Assembly: GCF_000236705.1 (NCBI RefSeq)
Contig: NC_016599.1
Location: 3,534,001 to 3,598,000 of the forward strand
Length of the DNA stretch: 64,000 nt
Reading direction: 5' to 3'
From: Owenweeksia hongkongensis DSM 17368
GTDB lineage: Bacteria; Bacteroidota; Bacteroidia; Flavobacteriales; Schleiferiaceae
Shown: in pieces, positions 1 to 9,767 of the stretch
Numbering within the stretch: the first letter of the stretch is position 1
How the letters are laid out: the number at the start of each line of letters is the position of its first letter
Made by a program: the position numbers and the translations under genes
Notes under the pieces: generated by a model
Databases searched by the model: none
What the model was told of the DNA's origin: nothing
What the model saw: the letters and a program-made list of their open reading frames with translations, nothing else

Positions 1-324
1 TCTGTTGGTCTCAACTGTGCCTTAGGAGCGGATCAACTGCGACCTTATTTGCAAATACTTTCTAGAGAATCCCCATTTATGGTGAGCGCACACCCCAATG
101 CTGGTTTGCCCAATGCTTTTGGTGAGTATGATGAAACTCCAGAAAAAATGGCGGCTCAGATAAAAGAGTATCTCGACATGGGATTGATCAATATTATTGG
201 TGGGTGCTGTGGTACGGGGCCGGAGCATATAAGTGCGATTGCGAAGTTGGCTGGCGAGTATGAACCAAGGAGTGTTAAGAGCATTCAGTCGACAGTCGAT
301 AGTCCACAGGAAATTGATAGATAG
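1..324 (+). CDS. metH: Methionine synthase, homocysteine-binding part (5' end cut off by window)
   Basis: This is the C-terminal end of a homocysteine S-methyltransferase barrel, the N-terminal module of cobalamin-dependent methionine synthase. The frame is open from base 1. All three zinc-ligand cysteines expected for the family are visible: GLNC at residues 3-6 of the visible part, and the GGCCGTG motif near residue 70. In many Bacteroidota this module is a separate gene from the pterin/B12/activation part, as here, so the stop at 322-324 is not by itself a break. The last ~15 residues (from about SVKS) have no family counterpart. They are encoded by the left arm of an inverted repeat (286-309), so the tail looks rewritten by an insertion. 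It heads an operon with the genes at 327, 733 and 3403. Confidence 0.93.
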   Translation, partial: SVGLNCALGADQLRPYLQILSRESPFMVSAHPNAGLPNAFGEYDETPEKMAAQIKEYLDMGLINIIGGCCGTGPEHISAIAKLAGEYEPRSVKSIQSTVDSPQEIDR

Positions 325-714
325 GTATGGGATTTAAGTTTGAAAAATTAATAGCATGGCAAAAGGCATTGGGTTTAAGTGCGGATATCCATGAACTTAC
401 CTTGAATTTTCCACAGGATGAGAAATACATTTTAACTTCTCAAATCAAGAGGGCCGCAGATTCTATTAATCTAAATATTGCAGAAGGTTCTACAGGACAA
501 ACTAATAAGCAGTTTTCTGTATTTCTTGGTTATGCAATTCGTTCAGGAATCGAGGTAATAGCGTGTTTACATACAGCGAAAAAACGAGGTTTGATAGACT
601 TAGAAAACTTTAATAAGAACTACGATAGGACCGAGGAAGTAATCAAAATCACCCAAGGACTAAGAAATTCTCTACGAAACGGTGACCAATCTGTAGACTA
701 ATGACTATGGACTG
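286..714. repeat. Imperfect 24-bp inverted repeat flanking the IVP gene
   Basis: The left arm (286-309) and the reverse complement of the right arm (691-714) match at 19 of 24 bases. Both contain AGTC three times at a 7-base period (AGTC-NNN-AGTC-NNN-AGTC) and both end in ACAG. The left arm lies in the last codons of metH-N, and the right arm spans the stop codon of the IVP gene. The arms therefore bracket the small gene exactly. This is seen directly; that they are ends of a mobile or rearranged cassette is inference. Confidence 0.7.
327..701 (+). CDS. Four-helix-bundle protein of the 23S rRNA intervening-sequence (IVP/S23) family
   Basis: The 124-residue protein has the family signature near its start ([19 protein letters not shown]), followed by the conserved [19 protein letters not shown] stretch and the NIAEGSTG turn at about residues 50-57. 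Members are small four-helix bundles first found in 23S rRNA intervening sequences and related to the Avd accessory protein of diversity-generating retroelements. Free-standing copies have no established role. The ATG lies 2 bases after the metH-N stop and the gene sits between the two metH parts, in the same orientation. No reverse transcriptase or rRNA is nearby, so a retroelement or rRNA role is not supported here. An imperfect inverted repeat flanks it. Confidence 0.85.
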   Translation: MGFKFEKLIAWQKALGLSADIHELTLNFPQDEKYILTSQIKRAADSINLNIAEGSTGQTNKQFSVFLGYAIRSGIEVIACLHTAKKRGLIDLENFNKNYDRTEEVIKITQGLRNSLRNGDQSVD

Positions 715-732
715 TTAACTAAACAAAACGCA

Positions 733-3384
733 ATGAAACTATCAGGATTAGAACCATTAATAACTACCGCTCAATCCAATTTTATAAATATTGGAGAGCG
801 GACAAATGTTACGGGATCGCGCAAATTTTTGCGATTGATCAAAGAAGAAAAATATGATGAAGCACTTGATGTAGCTCGTGATCAAGTAGAGGGCGGGGCT
901 CAGGTGATTGACATTAATATGGATGAGGGTATGCTTGATGGAAAGTATGCTATGACTAAGTTTTTGCACCTTATTGCTGCCGAGCCGGATATTTCGAGGG
1001 TACCTGTAATGATTGATTCTTCAAAATGGGAAATCATAGAAGCGGGGCTGAAATGTGTGCAGGGAAAAGCGATTGTAAACTCAATAAGCCTTAAAGGTGG
1101 AGAGGCTGAATTTTTAGCACAAGCGAAAAAAGTAAGGCGCTATGGGGCGGCCGTAATTGTAATGGCTTTTGATGAAGACGGTCAGGCTGATACTTATCAG
1201 CGTAGAATTGAAATTTGTGAACGTTCATATAAGTTACTTGTAGAAAAAGTAAACTTCCCTAAGGAGGATATAATTTTTGATCCAAACATATTTCCCGTGG
1301 CAACGGGTATTGAGGAGCACCGCAGAAATGCGCTTGACTTTTTTGAAGCTACAAAATGGATTAAGGAAAACTTGCCTGGAGCCAAAGTGAGCGGAGGGGT
1401 GAGCAATGTATCGTTTAGCTTTCGCGGAAATCAATCGGTGAGAGAGGCCATGCATGCTGCGTTTTTGTATCACGCTGTACAAAACGGCATGGACATGGGG
1501 ATTGTAAACCCAAGTTTGCTGGAAGTGTATGAAGAAGTGCCCAAAGACCTAATGGAAAGGGTAGAGGATGTGCTGCTTGACAGAAGGGATGACGCCACGG
1601 AAAGACTGTTGGACTTTGCTGAAAACTTTGTAGGTGAAACTAAAACCCGTGAAAAGGATTTGGCTTGGCGCGAAGAATCGGTCGGTAAACGGATAGAGCA
1701 TGCCTTGGTAAAAGGGATTGTGGATTTTATTGAGGTAGATTCGGAAGAGGCACGTAAAAAATTTGCTACACCACTGGAGGTGATAGAAGGCCCACTGATG
1801 GATGGAATGAATGTGGTGGGTGATTTGTTTGGCTCTGGTAAAATGTTTTTGCCTCAAGTGGTAAAATCCGCTAGAGTGATGAAAAAAGCTGTGGCTTATT
1901 TGCAGCCATATTTAGAAGCTGAAAAAGCCAAGAATAAGGATACAAGTAAAAAAGGGAAAATTCTATTGGCTACCGTAAAAGGTGATGTACATGATATTGG
2001 GAAAAATATAGTGGGAGTGGTGCTGGCGTGCAACAACTTTGACATTGTGGATCTTGGTGTAATGGTGCCACTTGAGAAAATTTTGGAGAAAGCCCTTGAA
2101 GAAGATGTGGATGCAATTGGCCTGAGTGGATTGATTACCCCATCGCTTGATGAAATGATTTACGTGGCTCAGGAAATGGAGCGTAAGAAGATGACCATGC
2201 CGCTGATGATAGGTGGGGCAACAACATCTCGAGCGCACACAGCTGTTAAAATATTCCCGGAATATTCAGGAATCGCGGTTCACGTGAATGACGCCAGCCG
2301 CAGTGTTCCCGTGGCGCAAACTTTATCAAATAAAGCTTCCCATTCAGATTTTAAAAAGAAGCTTGCTGAGGAATATACTAAGCTTCGTGACGGATATTTG
2401 AGTAGGAGTAGTGCCAAAGAATACTTGTCATTAGAGGATGCTCGGGCAAATAAACTTCAAGTGAATTTCAGCGAGGAAGTTATTAAAAAGCCAAACTTTT
2501 TAGGTGTCAAGGTTCTTGAAGATCTGGACCTTGCAGAGATAAGAAAGTTTATGGATTGGACTCCCTTTTTTATCACTTGGGAATTGCATGGAAAGTTTCC
2601 AATGATACTGGAGGATGAGGTGGTTGGGGATGCTGCCACCAGTGTATACAATGATGCTCAGGCCATGCTTGATGATATTATTGAAAACAAAAAGCTTTCT
2701 GCCAAAGCAGTTTTTGGAATTTGGGAAGCCAATTCTGTGGAAGATGATATTGAATTGAGCATAGGAGGTGAAGACTTGGCAACATTCCGTACACTTCGCC
2801 AGCAAACCAAGAAAGCTGCTGCTGCATCTAACATAGCATTGAGCGATTTTGTGGCGCCCAAGGAAACAGGCCTTACAGATTACGTGGGGTGTTTTGCGGT
2901 AACCGCTGGTTTAGGGATAGAAAAAATGCTTGAAGAGTATTTAAAAGATCAGGATGATTATAAATCAATAATGGTAAAATCTCTGGCAGACCGATTGGCG
3001 GAAGCCACGGCAGAATGGCTTCATTATAAGGTGAGAACAGAATATTGGGGCTATGCATCTGGTGAGCAATTAGAAAATGATGAATTGATAAAAGAAAAAT
3101 ATCAAGGCATTCGTCCGGCACCAGGCTACCCCGCTTGTCCGGATCACTTGGAAAAGAACACCATTTTTGATTTGCTTCAAGCCGATCGAATCGGAATGAC
3201 ATTGACCGACTCTTTGGCCATGTATCCTGCTTCATCTGTATCTGGTTACTATTTCGCACACCCGGATTCCAAATATTTTGGACTTGGAAAAATCACAAAA
3301 GACCAAGTTGAAGATTACGCTGAGCGTAAGAATATTTCTTTAGCTGAAGCTGAAAAATGGCTGCGACCAAACCTTAACTATTAA
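733..3384 (+). CDS. metH: Cobalamin-dependent methionine synthase, pterin/B12/activation domains
   Basis: The 883-residue protein transfers the methyl group of 5-methyltetrahydrofolate through cobalamin to homocysteine, which is held by the separately encoded first module. The pterin-binding domain comes first ([14 protein letters not shown] at about residues 22-35). The B12 cap and Rossmann domains follow, with the DVHDIGKN motif near residue 418 whose His ligates cobalt, then SGLITPS and GGATTSR. The reactivation domain holds the AdoMet-binding motif [12 protein letters not shown] near residue 794. The length fits MetH minus its first ~340 residues. It lies 31 bases after the IVP gene and 18 before metF. 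Activity depends on B12, which links it to the cobalamin-uptake operon at 18.9-24.2 kb. Confidence 0.97.
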   Translation: MKLSGLEPLITTAQSNFINIGERTNVTGSRKFLRLIKEEKYDEALDVARDQVEGGAQVIDINMDEGMLDGKYAMTKFLHLIAAEPDISRVPVMIDSSKWEIIEAGLKCVQGKAIVNSISLKGGEAEFLAQAKKVRRYGAAVIVMAFDEDGQADTYQRRIEICERSYKLLVEKVNFPKEDIIFDPNIFPVATGIEEHRRNALDFFEATKWIKENLPGAKVSGGVSNVSFSFRGNQSVREAMHAAFLYHAVQNGMDMGIVNPSLLEVYEEVPKDLMERVEDVLLDRRDDATERLLDFAENFVGETKTREKDLAWREESVGKRIEHALVKGIVDFIEVDSEEARKKFATPLEVIEGPLMDGMNVVGDLFGSGKMFLPQVVKSARVMKKAVAYLQPYLEAEKAKNKDTSKKGKILLATVKGDVHDIGKNIVGVVLACNNFDIVDLGVMVPLEKILEKALEEDVDAIGLSGLITPSLDEMIYVAQEMERKKMTMPLMIGGATTSRAHTAVKIFPEYSGIAVHVNDASRSVPVAQTLSNKASHSDFKKKLAEEYTKLRDGYLSRSSAKEYLSLEDARANKLQVNFSEEVIKKPNFLGVKVLEDLDLAEIRKFMDWTPFFITWELHGKFPMILEDEVVGDAATSVYNDAQAMLDDIIENKKLSAKAVFGIWEANSVEDDIELSIGGEDLATFRTLRQQTKKAAAASNIALSDFVAPKETGLTDYVGCFAVTAGLGIEKMLEEYLKDQDDYKSIMVKSLADRLAEATAEWLHYKVRTEYWGYASGEQLENDELIKEKYQGIRPAPGYPACPDHLEKNTIFDLLQADRIGMTLTDSLAMYPASSVSGYYFAHPDSKYFGLGKITKDQVEDYAERKNISLAEAEKWLRPNLNY

Positions 3385-3402
3385 CATACACGCTTACAAT
3401 AC

Positions 3403-4356
3403 ATGAAAGTAATTGATCATATAAACAACGCTAAGGAAACTATCTTTTCATTTGAGATTTTGCCTCCCCTTAAGGGACAAAACATTGGGGAAATTTATCA
3501 AACCATTGATTCATTGATGGAGTATAAACCCCCATTTGTGAATGTGACCTATCACCGAGAAGAGGTGGTTTATAAACAAATGCCAGGTGGTTTGTTGGAG
3601 CAAAAAGTCATCAAGAAAAGACCGGGTACTGTTGGGATTTGTGCCGCCATCCAAAATAAGTACAAGATAGATGCGGTACCCCATATCCTCTGCGGAGGGT
3701 TTAATCGTGAGGATACTGAAAACGCTTTGATAGATCTCAACTTTTTGGGAATAGAGAATGTGCTTGCCTTGCGTGGAGACTGTATAAAAGGAGAGACCTA
3801 TTTTAAGGCAGAAAAGGATGGCCACGCCTTTGCGGCAGATTTGGTGAAGCAGATTTATGAAATGAATGAAGGCGTTTATTTAGACGAAGAACTTCAAAAT
3901 AGAACACCCAGTAATTTTTGTGTAGGAGTGGCAGGTTACCCTGAAAAGCATTTTGAGGCGCCAAGTTTAAATAATGATATAGCCCACATGAAGGCTAAGA
4001 TTGATGCCGGAGCTGAATATATTACTACGCAATTGTTTTTTGATAATGAAAAGTACTTTAAGTACGTGGAAAAGTGTAGAGCTGCAGGTATTACGGTTCC
4101 AATTATTCCGGGTATTAAACCGATAGCCACTAAAAAGCACCTTAGTATTTTACCTCATTTTTTCCATGTTGATCTTCCTGATGATTTAGTGACTGCTGTA
4201 GAAGCCTGCAAAGACAATAAGGAAGTTCGTCAGGTAGGAATAGAATGGGCCATCAATCAATGCAAAGAATTGAAAAAGGCAGGAGTGCCGGTTTTACATT
4301 TTTACTCTATGGGAAAGGTGGATAATATCCAAAGTATAGCCAGAGAAGTGTTTTAG
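3403..4356 (+). CDS. metF: 5,10-methylenetetrahydrofolate reductase
   Basis: The 317-residue flavoprotein reduces 5,10-methylene-THF to 5-methyl-THF, the methyl donor for MetH. Family motifs seen are FSFEILPP near residues 16-23 (catalytic Glu in FEI), VNVTYHREE, ALRGDCIKG, the GVAGYPEKHFEAPS segment, and TQLFFDNEKYFKYVEKCRAAGI. It is the last gene of the methionine operon and follows metH-C by 18 bases. A strong palindromic terminator lies 28 bases downstream. The length is slightly longer than the usual ~290-300 residues because of an insertion around residues 130-165 that is common in Bacteroidota. Confidence 0.96.
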   Translation: MKVIDHINNAKETIFSFEILPPLKGQNIGEIYQTIDSLMEYKPPFVNVTYHREEVVYKQMPGGLLEQKVIKKRPGTVGICAAIQNKYKIDAVPHILCGGFNREDTENALIDLNFLGIENVLALRGDCIKGETYFKAEKDGHAFAADLVKQIYEMNEGVYLDEELQNRTPSNFCVGVAGYPEKHFEAPSLNNDIAHMKAKIDAGAEYITTQLFFDNEKYFKYVEKCRAAGITVPIIPGIKPIATKKHLSILPHFFHVDLPDDLVTAVEACKDNKEVRQVGIEWAINQCKELKKAGVPVLHFYSMGKVDNIQSIAREVF

Positions 4357-4383
4357 TCAACCAACTAAATTCTAACAAAAATA

Positions 4384-4415
4384 AAAGCCCGATCTACAAT
4401 TGTAGATCGGGCTTT
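4384..4415. terminator. Bidirectional terminator between metF and LruC gene
   Basis: This is a perfect 16-bp palindrome of A3-GCCC-GATCTACAA and its complement, with A- and T-runs on the two sides. It lies between convergent genes, so it can end both the metF transcript and the leftward transcript from 6129. Confidence 0.9.
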
Positions 4416-4437
4416 CTCATGTTCTAAAATATCTTAC

Positions 4438-6129
4438 TTAGAAAATGTTTAATAAATCTGGTGATAAAAACCAATCTAAGTTTAGAGTTCCACCACTCTC
4501 TGCCCATGATTGAAACTGAGGGTAGGCCACTAAAACATCAACTTTTTCTAATGGATGCTGGAAGGTGTTGTAGCTGGTAATCTCTACAGCCCATGGAAGG
4601 CCTGAGGCTGTATTATAGGTTCCATTTATGTCATCTCCAGTGTTGAACAATTGATTATCAGCAGCAGCTGTTCCAGAGAATCCATCCAGATGTATTTCTT
4701 TTCCGCGTTCTTGAGTTCTAAAGATGTAGAAGTCAGGAATAATGTTGGTACCCGTACCACTTGCAAAAGTTATTGTGAAGGTAAATACATCAGGGGTAGC
4801 GTCAGCGCCAGTGCCAGTATTAGTGTAATACGTGCTTTGGGCTTGAAGTACCCCATCAAATACAATGATACCGTTAATATTGCTTGGATCTTGAGTAGCT
4901 CCAGTTATACTGCTTATAATAGAGCTTTGAATTGCATTTTTTGATGCAGCATCAACCAAGTTGATAGCTAGGCCATTGTTTAGTCCAGCACCAGCCGCTT
5001 GCAGTGTAATGTTAAATGTGGCGTCCACAAGCTCATTATTTCCGTTAAGCGTATAATCTACTTTTGAGTCAATTACCATATCGTTAAAATCAAAGTCGCC
5101 CTGATATGGCCAAGAGTCTTCAAAAGCAATTTTTTGCGTACCAGCTGTAGGGTAGCTACCTGTAAATGCTTTGTTTGGGTCATTTGGAAATTCATCCTGA
5201 CTATCTTCCACTCCATCATTATCTGCATCAATCACTGCCGATTTTGTCTCAGCCGTTACATTATCAAACCATGTTTTGTTAGACCCATATAGAAGTATAC
5301 TTGCCTTTGTTGCATTAGAAGGTATAGCATTAGCTATGGAGATACTGTTAAACCCACTATTTAGATAAGAGCCTGTATAGTTTATGTAATATCCATTTGA
5401 ATCATAAAAGAATACAAAGACTAAAGCACTACTAGAGCTACTAGCGTAACAATCAGTTGTTACAACAAGTGAATCTCCTGCTGGAACATTAAAAGTTTGC
5501 TCTATATAAGAGCTTTTTTTGTTTTTAACCTTCCAAACTTTACTTCCACTTTCAGTGCTCCAAGTATAGTTTTCATCAAACTTATACCATCCACCAACAC
5601 TATTAGATGATGAAAAGCTATTACTGCTGAAGTCACCATTTATAAGCAAGTTAGTCGCTGCGCTTTTCTTTAAAGAAGATTTACGCTGATTGGCTGGTGT
5701 AGCATTTACTAACATTCCCTCAATATCAGTTGCAGGGTCTGTATGTAGTTTGAAATTCACATTTCCCGCTCCTTCAATTTGAAATTTGTCACCAGTGCTT
5801 GGAGCAAATAAAAAGTATGTTCCTTCAGTTTGAGGAAGGTTCAAATAAAAGGAGCACTTGTTTCCTTGAATAACAGTAGTTTCTAGAACATTATTGAGTT
5901 CATCAATAACTTGAACCCTCTGACCTTCGGTGCGAAAGTTACTTCCCGCATTAATGGTGACATTTAGGTTTCCTTTTAAACTGTTACTCCAGTTAAATGT
6001 GGTTGGAATTGTAAGAGATCCAAGGTTTGTGGCGTTGGACGGGTTTTGGTTTGCTTTGGAGTCTTCGTTCTTGTTACAAGACGCCAAAAATAGACTTGCT
6101 ATCGCAAGAATAGATAGAGCTTTGTTCAT
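4438..6129 (-). CDS. LruC-domain (DUF4842) lipoprotein
   Basis: The 563-residue secreted lipoprotein begins with a lipoprotein signal peptide whose lipobox is LASC near residues 15-18. A beta-rich N-terminal half is followed by an acidic, calcium-binding-like spacer (DADNDGVEDSQDEFPNDP, near residue 300). The LruC domain comes next, recognisable by AFEDSWPYQGDFDFNDMVID and by GAGLNNGLAINL. The C-terminus has the conserved GREIHLDGF-type motif (here GKEIHLDGF), FNTGDDINGTYNTASGLPWA, and HPLEKVDVLVAYPQFQSWA. LruC domains are widespread in Bacteroidota surface proteins, with no established biochemical role. It is a close paralog of the next gene upstream (6315-8033). Confidence 0.85.
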   Translation of the reverse strand: MNKALSILAIASLFLASCNKNEDSKANQNPSNATNLGSLTIPTTFNWSNSLKGNLNVTINAGSNFRTEGQRVQVIDELNNVLETTVIQGNKCSFYLNLPQTEGTYFLFAPSTGDKFQIEGAGNVNFKLHTDPATDIEGMLVNATPANQRKSSLKKSAATNLLINGDFSSNSFSSSNSVGGWYKFDENYTWSTESGSKVWKVKNKKSSYIEQTFNVPAGDSLVVTTDCYASSSSSALVFVFFYDSNGYYINYTGSYLNSGFNSISIANAIPSNATKASILLYGSNKTWFDNVTAETKSAVIDADNDGVEDSQDEFPNDPNKAFTGSYPTAGTQKIAFEDSWPYQGDFDFNDMVIDSKVDYTLNGNNELVDATFNITLQAAGAGLNNGLAINLVDAASKNAIQSSIISSITGATQDPSNINGIIVFDGVLQAQSTYYTNTGTGADATPDVFTFTITFASGTGTNIIPDFYIFRTQERGKEIHLDGFSGTAAADNQLFNTGDDINGTYNTASGLPWAVEITSYNTFQHPLEKVDVLVAYPQFQSWAESGGTLNLDWFLSPDLLNIF

Positions 6130-6256
6130 GACTATAATAAGTTAGAGTTAAATAAAAGAATGCTGTTTCGGACATTCTACGTGCAAATAACCAAAATATA
6201 ACCAGATAATCAAGGTTATTAATCGATTACCCGACTTTTTAAATAGACGAAATAAA

Positions 6257-6292
6257 AAAAGCCGTTACCCATTTTCACAGGCACCGGCTTTT
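6257..6292 (-). terminator. Terminator downstream of the 6315-8033 LruC gene
   Basis: An AAAAGCCG / CGGCTTTT stem (6257-6264 and 6285-6292) has A/T runs outside it. It sits between the two tandem LruC genes, which suggests they are separately terminated. Confidence 0.75.
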
Positions 6293-6314
6293 CTCTCTCT
6301 ACTCTGAACAACTA

Positions 6315-8033
6315 TTACGGTACGAATATTTTACCCTGAGTTGGATAAAGCATCCATTTTTTATTATTCATTCCATTACTACTTGCCCAACCTTGGAATT
6401 GAGGATAGGCCGTAACAATATCCACTTTTTCAAGTGGGTGACTAAAATATAGGGAATAAGGATATATGACTTCAATAGCCCATGGAAGTCCTTTTGAGTT
6501 TTTGTAAGTACCATTTACATCATCACCTGTGTTAAATAGAGTTCTATCAGTAGCTTCAGTTCCATGAAATCCTGGTAGATGAATTTCACGACCTCTTTCG
6601 TTTGTTCTAAAGATGTAGAAGTCAGGAATTATTGTCACACTTCCTGCGTTAGAGTTAAACTCAATAGTAAACTCAAACTCTTGAGGTGCAGACCTTGGCC
6701 CTGAGCCAGTGTTTGAGTAATATGGTTTTAATGCACTAATCAAATTTTCTACTACCAGCACTCCGTTTAAAACACTGGCATCTAGTTTACTTACTGTGTT
6801 TCCTTGTTTAAGGGCGATACTGCTGATAATATTATTGCTAAAAGGAATCTTATTATTATCCAATAACTGAAGTCCAACTCCATTTGCAAGCCCTGCACCC
6901 ATTGCATTTAACTGCACTTTTACGCTGGCACTTACCAAGTTGTAACTAGCATCTCTAGCGAATTCAACATGGTTTGAAAGTACTACATCATTAAAATCAT
7001 TATCTCCATTATATGGCCATAAATCTTCAAAGGCTAGTATTTGTCTACCAACAGTTGGAAAGAATGTTGCATATGATCTAGTAGGGTCATTAGGGTAGTA
7101 ATCCTTGCGGTCAATAACGTTGTCACCATCAGAGTCAACTTCAGGAACTTGGGTCATATTAATGTTATCTAGATGCTCATTTGAGCCTGCAAAACCGTAA
7201 AGTTGAATGTGTCGAACATTTGGAGCAGCTAGGAAGGTGCAAGATGCATTTCCATTTGAGCTTAAGGTAACTCTGGTATGACCAATGTACTTTTGATCAT
7301 TATCCATAAAAAGTATGAAGAAACCAGCATTTCCACTGTACTCATATGTTAGATCATAAATTTGATCTCCAGCAATCTGTACAGATTGAAGTATTCTGCC
7401 ATCTTCACCAACAGTATTTGATGTAAAAACATTAGTTCCATTTCTAAGAGCGATTTGCCCAGCTGAATTATATCTGTACCACGCACCAGCAGTACGGACC
7501 TTAGTGAAGGACCGTGAGTCTAGCTGTGGTGAAGAGTTTTCAAAGTCACCTTCAAGAATTAAGTTATTCCCAGAAGTCTTTTTCACCTGTGTACCAGACT
7601 TAAAGAAAGAGCTACCGAGGCCAGCTTCAAAATCAATCTCCTCAATTTTTAAAGTGGTGGTCGATTTGTTTGTGTTTATTTGAACACGGTCCTGAGTGTT
7701 AGGGTAATACGCAAATAATTCGGTGTTTTGTTCAGGTATTGAAACAGAAAACGAAGTTTGACCACCATTAATTACTGCAGTTTGTAAGACATTTCCATCC
7801 ACGTCTTGCAGTTCTACTGGCTGATTTTCTGTGTATAGATTGGAAGGAGCATCCAGCACAACTGTAAAGTTGCCATTGATACTACTTGACCAATTAAAAT
7901 CTTCTGAAACTGTTAAATCTGAAAATGATAGCGCAGAAAAAGAAGGATCGTTTGTTGAGGTATCCTTTTCTTTGCTACAAGCAACTGCGAGAGAGGACAG
8001 TGCTACTACTGAAAGTATTTTAATAGTGTTCAT
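6315..8033 (-). CDS. LruC-domain (DUF4842) lipoprotein, paralog of preceding gene
   Basis: The 572-residue protein starts with a lipoprotein signal peptide (lipobox AVAC near residues 16-19). The architecture matches its neighbour: a beta-rich N-terminal half, a DSDGDNVIDRKDYYPNDP acidic spacer near residue 300, and then the LruC domain with AFEDLWPYNGDNDFNDVVLS and GAGLANGVGLQLL. The C-terminus has RGREIHLPGFHGTEATDRTLF and HPLEKVDIVTAYPQFQGWAS. N-terminal halves diverge much more than the C-terminal domains, as expected for a duplicated pair whose variable part binds different partners. A 185-bp gap with a terminator separates them, so they may be independently transcribed. Confidence 0.85.
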   Translation of the reverse strand: MNTIKILSVVALSSLAVACSKEKDTSTNDPSFSALSFSDLTVSEDFNWSSSINGNFTVVLDAPSNLYTENQPVELQDVDGNVLQTAVINGGQTSFSVSIPEQNTELFAYYPNTQDRVQINTNKSTTTLKIEEIDFEAGLGSSFFKSGTQVKKTSGNNLILEGDFENSSPQLDSRSFTKVRTAGAWYRYNSAGQIALRNGTNVFTSNTVGEDGRILQSVQIAGDQIYDLTYEYSGNAGFFILFMDNDQKYIGHTRVTLSSNGNASCTFLAAPNVRHIQLYGFAGSNEHLDNINMTQVPEVDSDGDNVIDRKDYYPNDPTRSYATFFPTVGRQILAFEDLWPYNGDNDFNDVVLSNHVEFARDASYNLVSASVKVQLNAMGAGLANGVGLQLLDNNKIPFSNNIISSIALKQGNTVSKLDASVLNGVLVVENLISALKPYYSNTGSGPRSAPQEFEFTIEFNSNAGSVTIIPDFYIFRTNERGREIHLPGFHGTEATDRTLFNTGDDVNGTYKNSKGLPWAIEVIYPYSLYFSHPLEKVDIVTAYPQFQGWASSNGMNNKKWMLYPTQGKIFVP

Positions 8034-8381
8034 AATGTTTGTTTTTGACTTGTTAAGTACTAATGGAAAATCAGGCCAAGAATTAATTCGTTTGTAAACA
8101 TTTGATAATTTGGTGTTTATGATTTTTCGCGTTTATTTTTTTTGTTTCGTTTTGGGAATTGGTTCCATAATAGGGCTAAAAACAGCCGGTTAAATTGATT
8201 TGATAAACTTGTATTTAGCATTAGTGTGTTTGCACTTGATTATGTGATTGTTGTTAAATGACCGTTTTGTTTTGAACAGTTAGGGTGGGCAATTTGTGAA
8301 TATCTCATTGTGGAGGTCTAACTTTTTTTAGGGCTATCTCACTACATTGAATGAATATTAACCCTTAAATATTCATTGCAC
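8034..8381. promoter_or_regulatory. Divergent intergenic region; 10-bp inverted repeat before phoH
   Basis: This 348-bp AT-rich stretch separates divergent genes and must hold both promoters. An inverted repeat (arms 8350-8359 and 8368-8377, AATGAATATT and complement, 8-base loop) ends 4 bases before the phoH ATG. It could act as an operator or as an RNA hairpin masking the start. No gene is seen in the rest. Confidence 0.5.
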
Positions 8382-9767
8382 ATGGTCAGAAAAACCACGA
8401 AGAGCGATACTCCAGCGAAACGAACTCCCAAAAATTCCAAGAAAATATTCGTTTTAGATACTTCAGTCATTTTGTATGATCATAACTCAATTGTGAATTT
8501 TGACGAGCATGATGTCGCTATTCCCATAACGGTACTTGAAGAGTTGGATGAGTTTAAAAAAGGAAGTGACACAAAGAATTTCGAAGCTCGACAGTTTATA
8601 CGTTTTATTGATAAGAAAGCCGGTGAAAAGGATTTGCAAGATTGGATAAGTCTGAATGGAGGTAAAAAGGGAAAGTTTAAAGTTATAATGAACCCTGAGC
8701 CAGGAGAGGTGGACGCAAACAAGGTTTTTGGTGGAAAGAAGAATGATCATCTTATTATAAATGCAGCATTGCTACTGGCAAAAACGGAAAAGACAAAGCA
8801 GGTAATCTTAGTTACCAAGGACATTAACCTTCGTCTTAAAGCTAAAGCCTTAGGTTTGGTGGCTGAAGATTATGAAACTGGTAAAGTCAAGGACTTAGAT
8901 TCATTGTATTCTGGCAAAAGCCAAATTGAAGATTTTAATCAAGATTCTATTGATAAATTATACAAGGAGCATTCGGTTTCTATTGATGAGATTAAAAAGG
9001 CGAACAAAGACTTTACTCCAAATAGTAATCATTTCTACATTTTAAAAGGTTCTAAAAGTAGCACCTTGGCTTGTTACAACCCATTTAACGAAACTCTGGA
9101 TCAATTAGAGAAAAAGAGTTACTGTGGCATTAAGCCAAAGAATGCAGAACAGACTTTTGCATTACATGCTATTGCTAATCCAGATATAAAATTAGTCACT
9201 CTTTCCGGGGTTGCAGGTACAGGTAAAACCCTCTTGGCTTTGGCTGGGGCTTTAGATCAAAGACGAGACTTTAAACAGATTTATTTAGCTCGCCCAATTG
9301 TTCCTTTGAGTAATAGGGATATTGGCTATTTACCCGGAGATATGAAGGCGAAAGTAGATCCTTATATGCAGCCGCTGTGGGATAATTTAAAGTTTATAAA
9401 AAACCAATATAAAGAGGCTGATAAGGAATACAAGCAAATTGATGATATGGTAGCTAGTGAAAAGTTATTGGTTACGCCTTTGGCTTACATTAGAGGTAGA
9501 AGCTTGAGCAACGTTATTTTTATTGTTGATGAAGCTCAAAACCTTACCCCACACGAGGTAAAGACAATCATAACAAGAGCGGGTGAAAATGCTAAGTTTA
9601 TCTTTACTGGAGACATTCATCAAATTGATACACCTTATTTGGACGAGCAGTCTAATGGTCTTTCATACCTTATTGATAAGATCAAAGGAAACAAGCTGTT
9701 TGCTCATGTGACCTTAGAGAAAGGAGAGCGAAGTGAGCTGGCTAATTTGGCTAATGAATTGCTCTAA
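8382..9767 (+). CDS. phoH: PhoH-family ATPase with N-terminal PIN nuclease domain
   Basis: The protein (461 residues from the ATG at 8382; a TTG two codons upstream is also open) has a PIN domain first. This starts with KKIFVLDTSVILYDHNS near residues 21-37 and carries the later acidic residues of the PIN active site. A PhoH-type ATPase follows, with Walker A GVAGTGKTLLAL near residue 276 and Walker B FIVDEAQNLTP. The TGDIHQIDTPYLD motif closes the fold. The PIN-PhoH fusion (YlaK/PhoH2 type) is common in Bacteroidota and is thought to be an ATP-dependent RNase/RNA helicase. Its last 4 bases overlap the convergent hydrolase gene. Confidence 0.93.
   Translation: MVRKTTKSDTPAKRTPKNSKKIFVLDTSVILYDHNSIVNFDEHDVAIPITVLEELDEFKKGSDTKNFEARQFIRFIDKKAGEKDLQDWISLNGGKKGKFKVIMNPEPGEVDANKVFGGKKNDHLIINAALLLAKTEKTKQVILVTKDINLRLKAKALGLVAEDYETGKVKDLDSLYSGKSQIEDFNQDSIDKLYKEHSVSIDEIKKANKDFTPNSNHFYILKGSKSSTLACYNPFNETLDQLEKKSYCGIKPKNAEQTFALHAIANPDIKLVTLSGVAGTGKTLLALAGALDQRRDFKQIYLARPIVPLSNRDIGYLPGDMKAKVDPYMQPLWDNLKFIKNQYKEADKEYKQIDDMVASEKLLVTPLAYIRGRSLSNVIFIVDEAQNLTPHEVKTIITRAGENAKFIFTGDIHQIDTPYLDEQSNGLSYLIDKIKGNKLFAHVTLEKGERSELANLANELL

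Noticed and set aside
327-701. Diversity-generating retroelement suggested by the Avd-like four-helix-bundle protein
   Set aside because: No reverse transcriptase, template repeat or variable repeat is seen nearby; the protein is a free-standing IVP homolog.
322-735. metH as a pseudogene broken by the IVP insertion
   Set aside because: The two-gene metH layout is normal for Bacteroidota, and both parts keep all key motifs.
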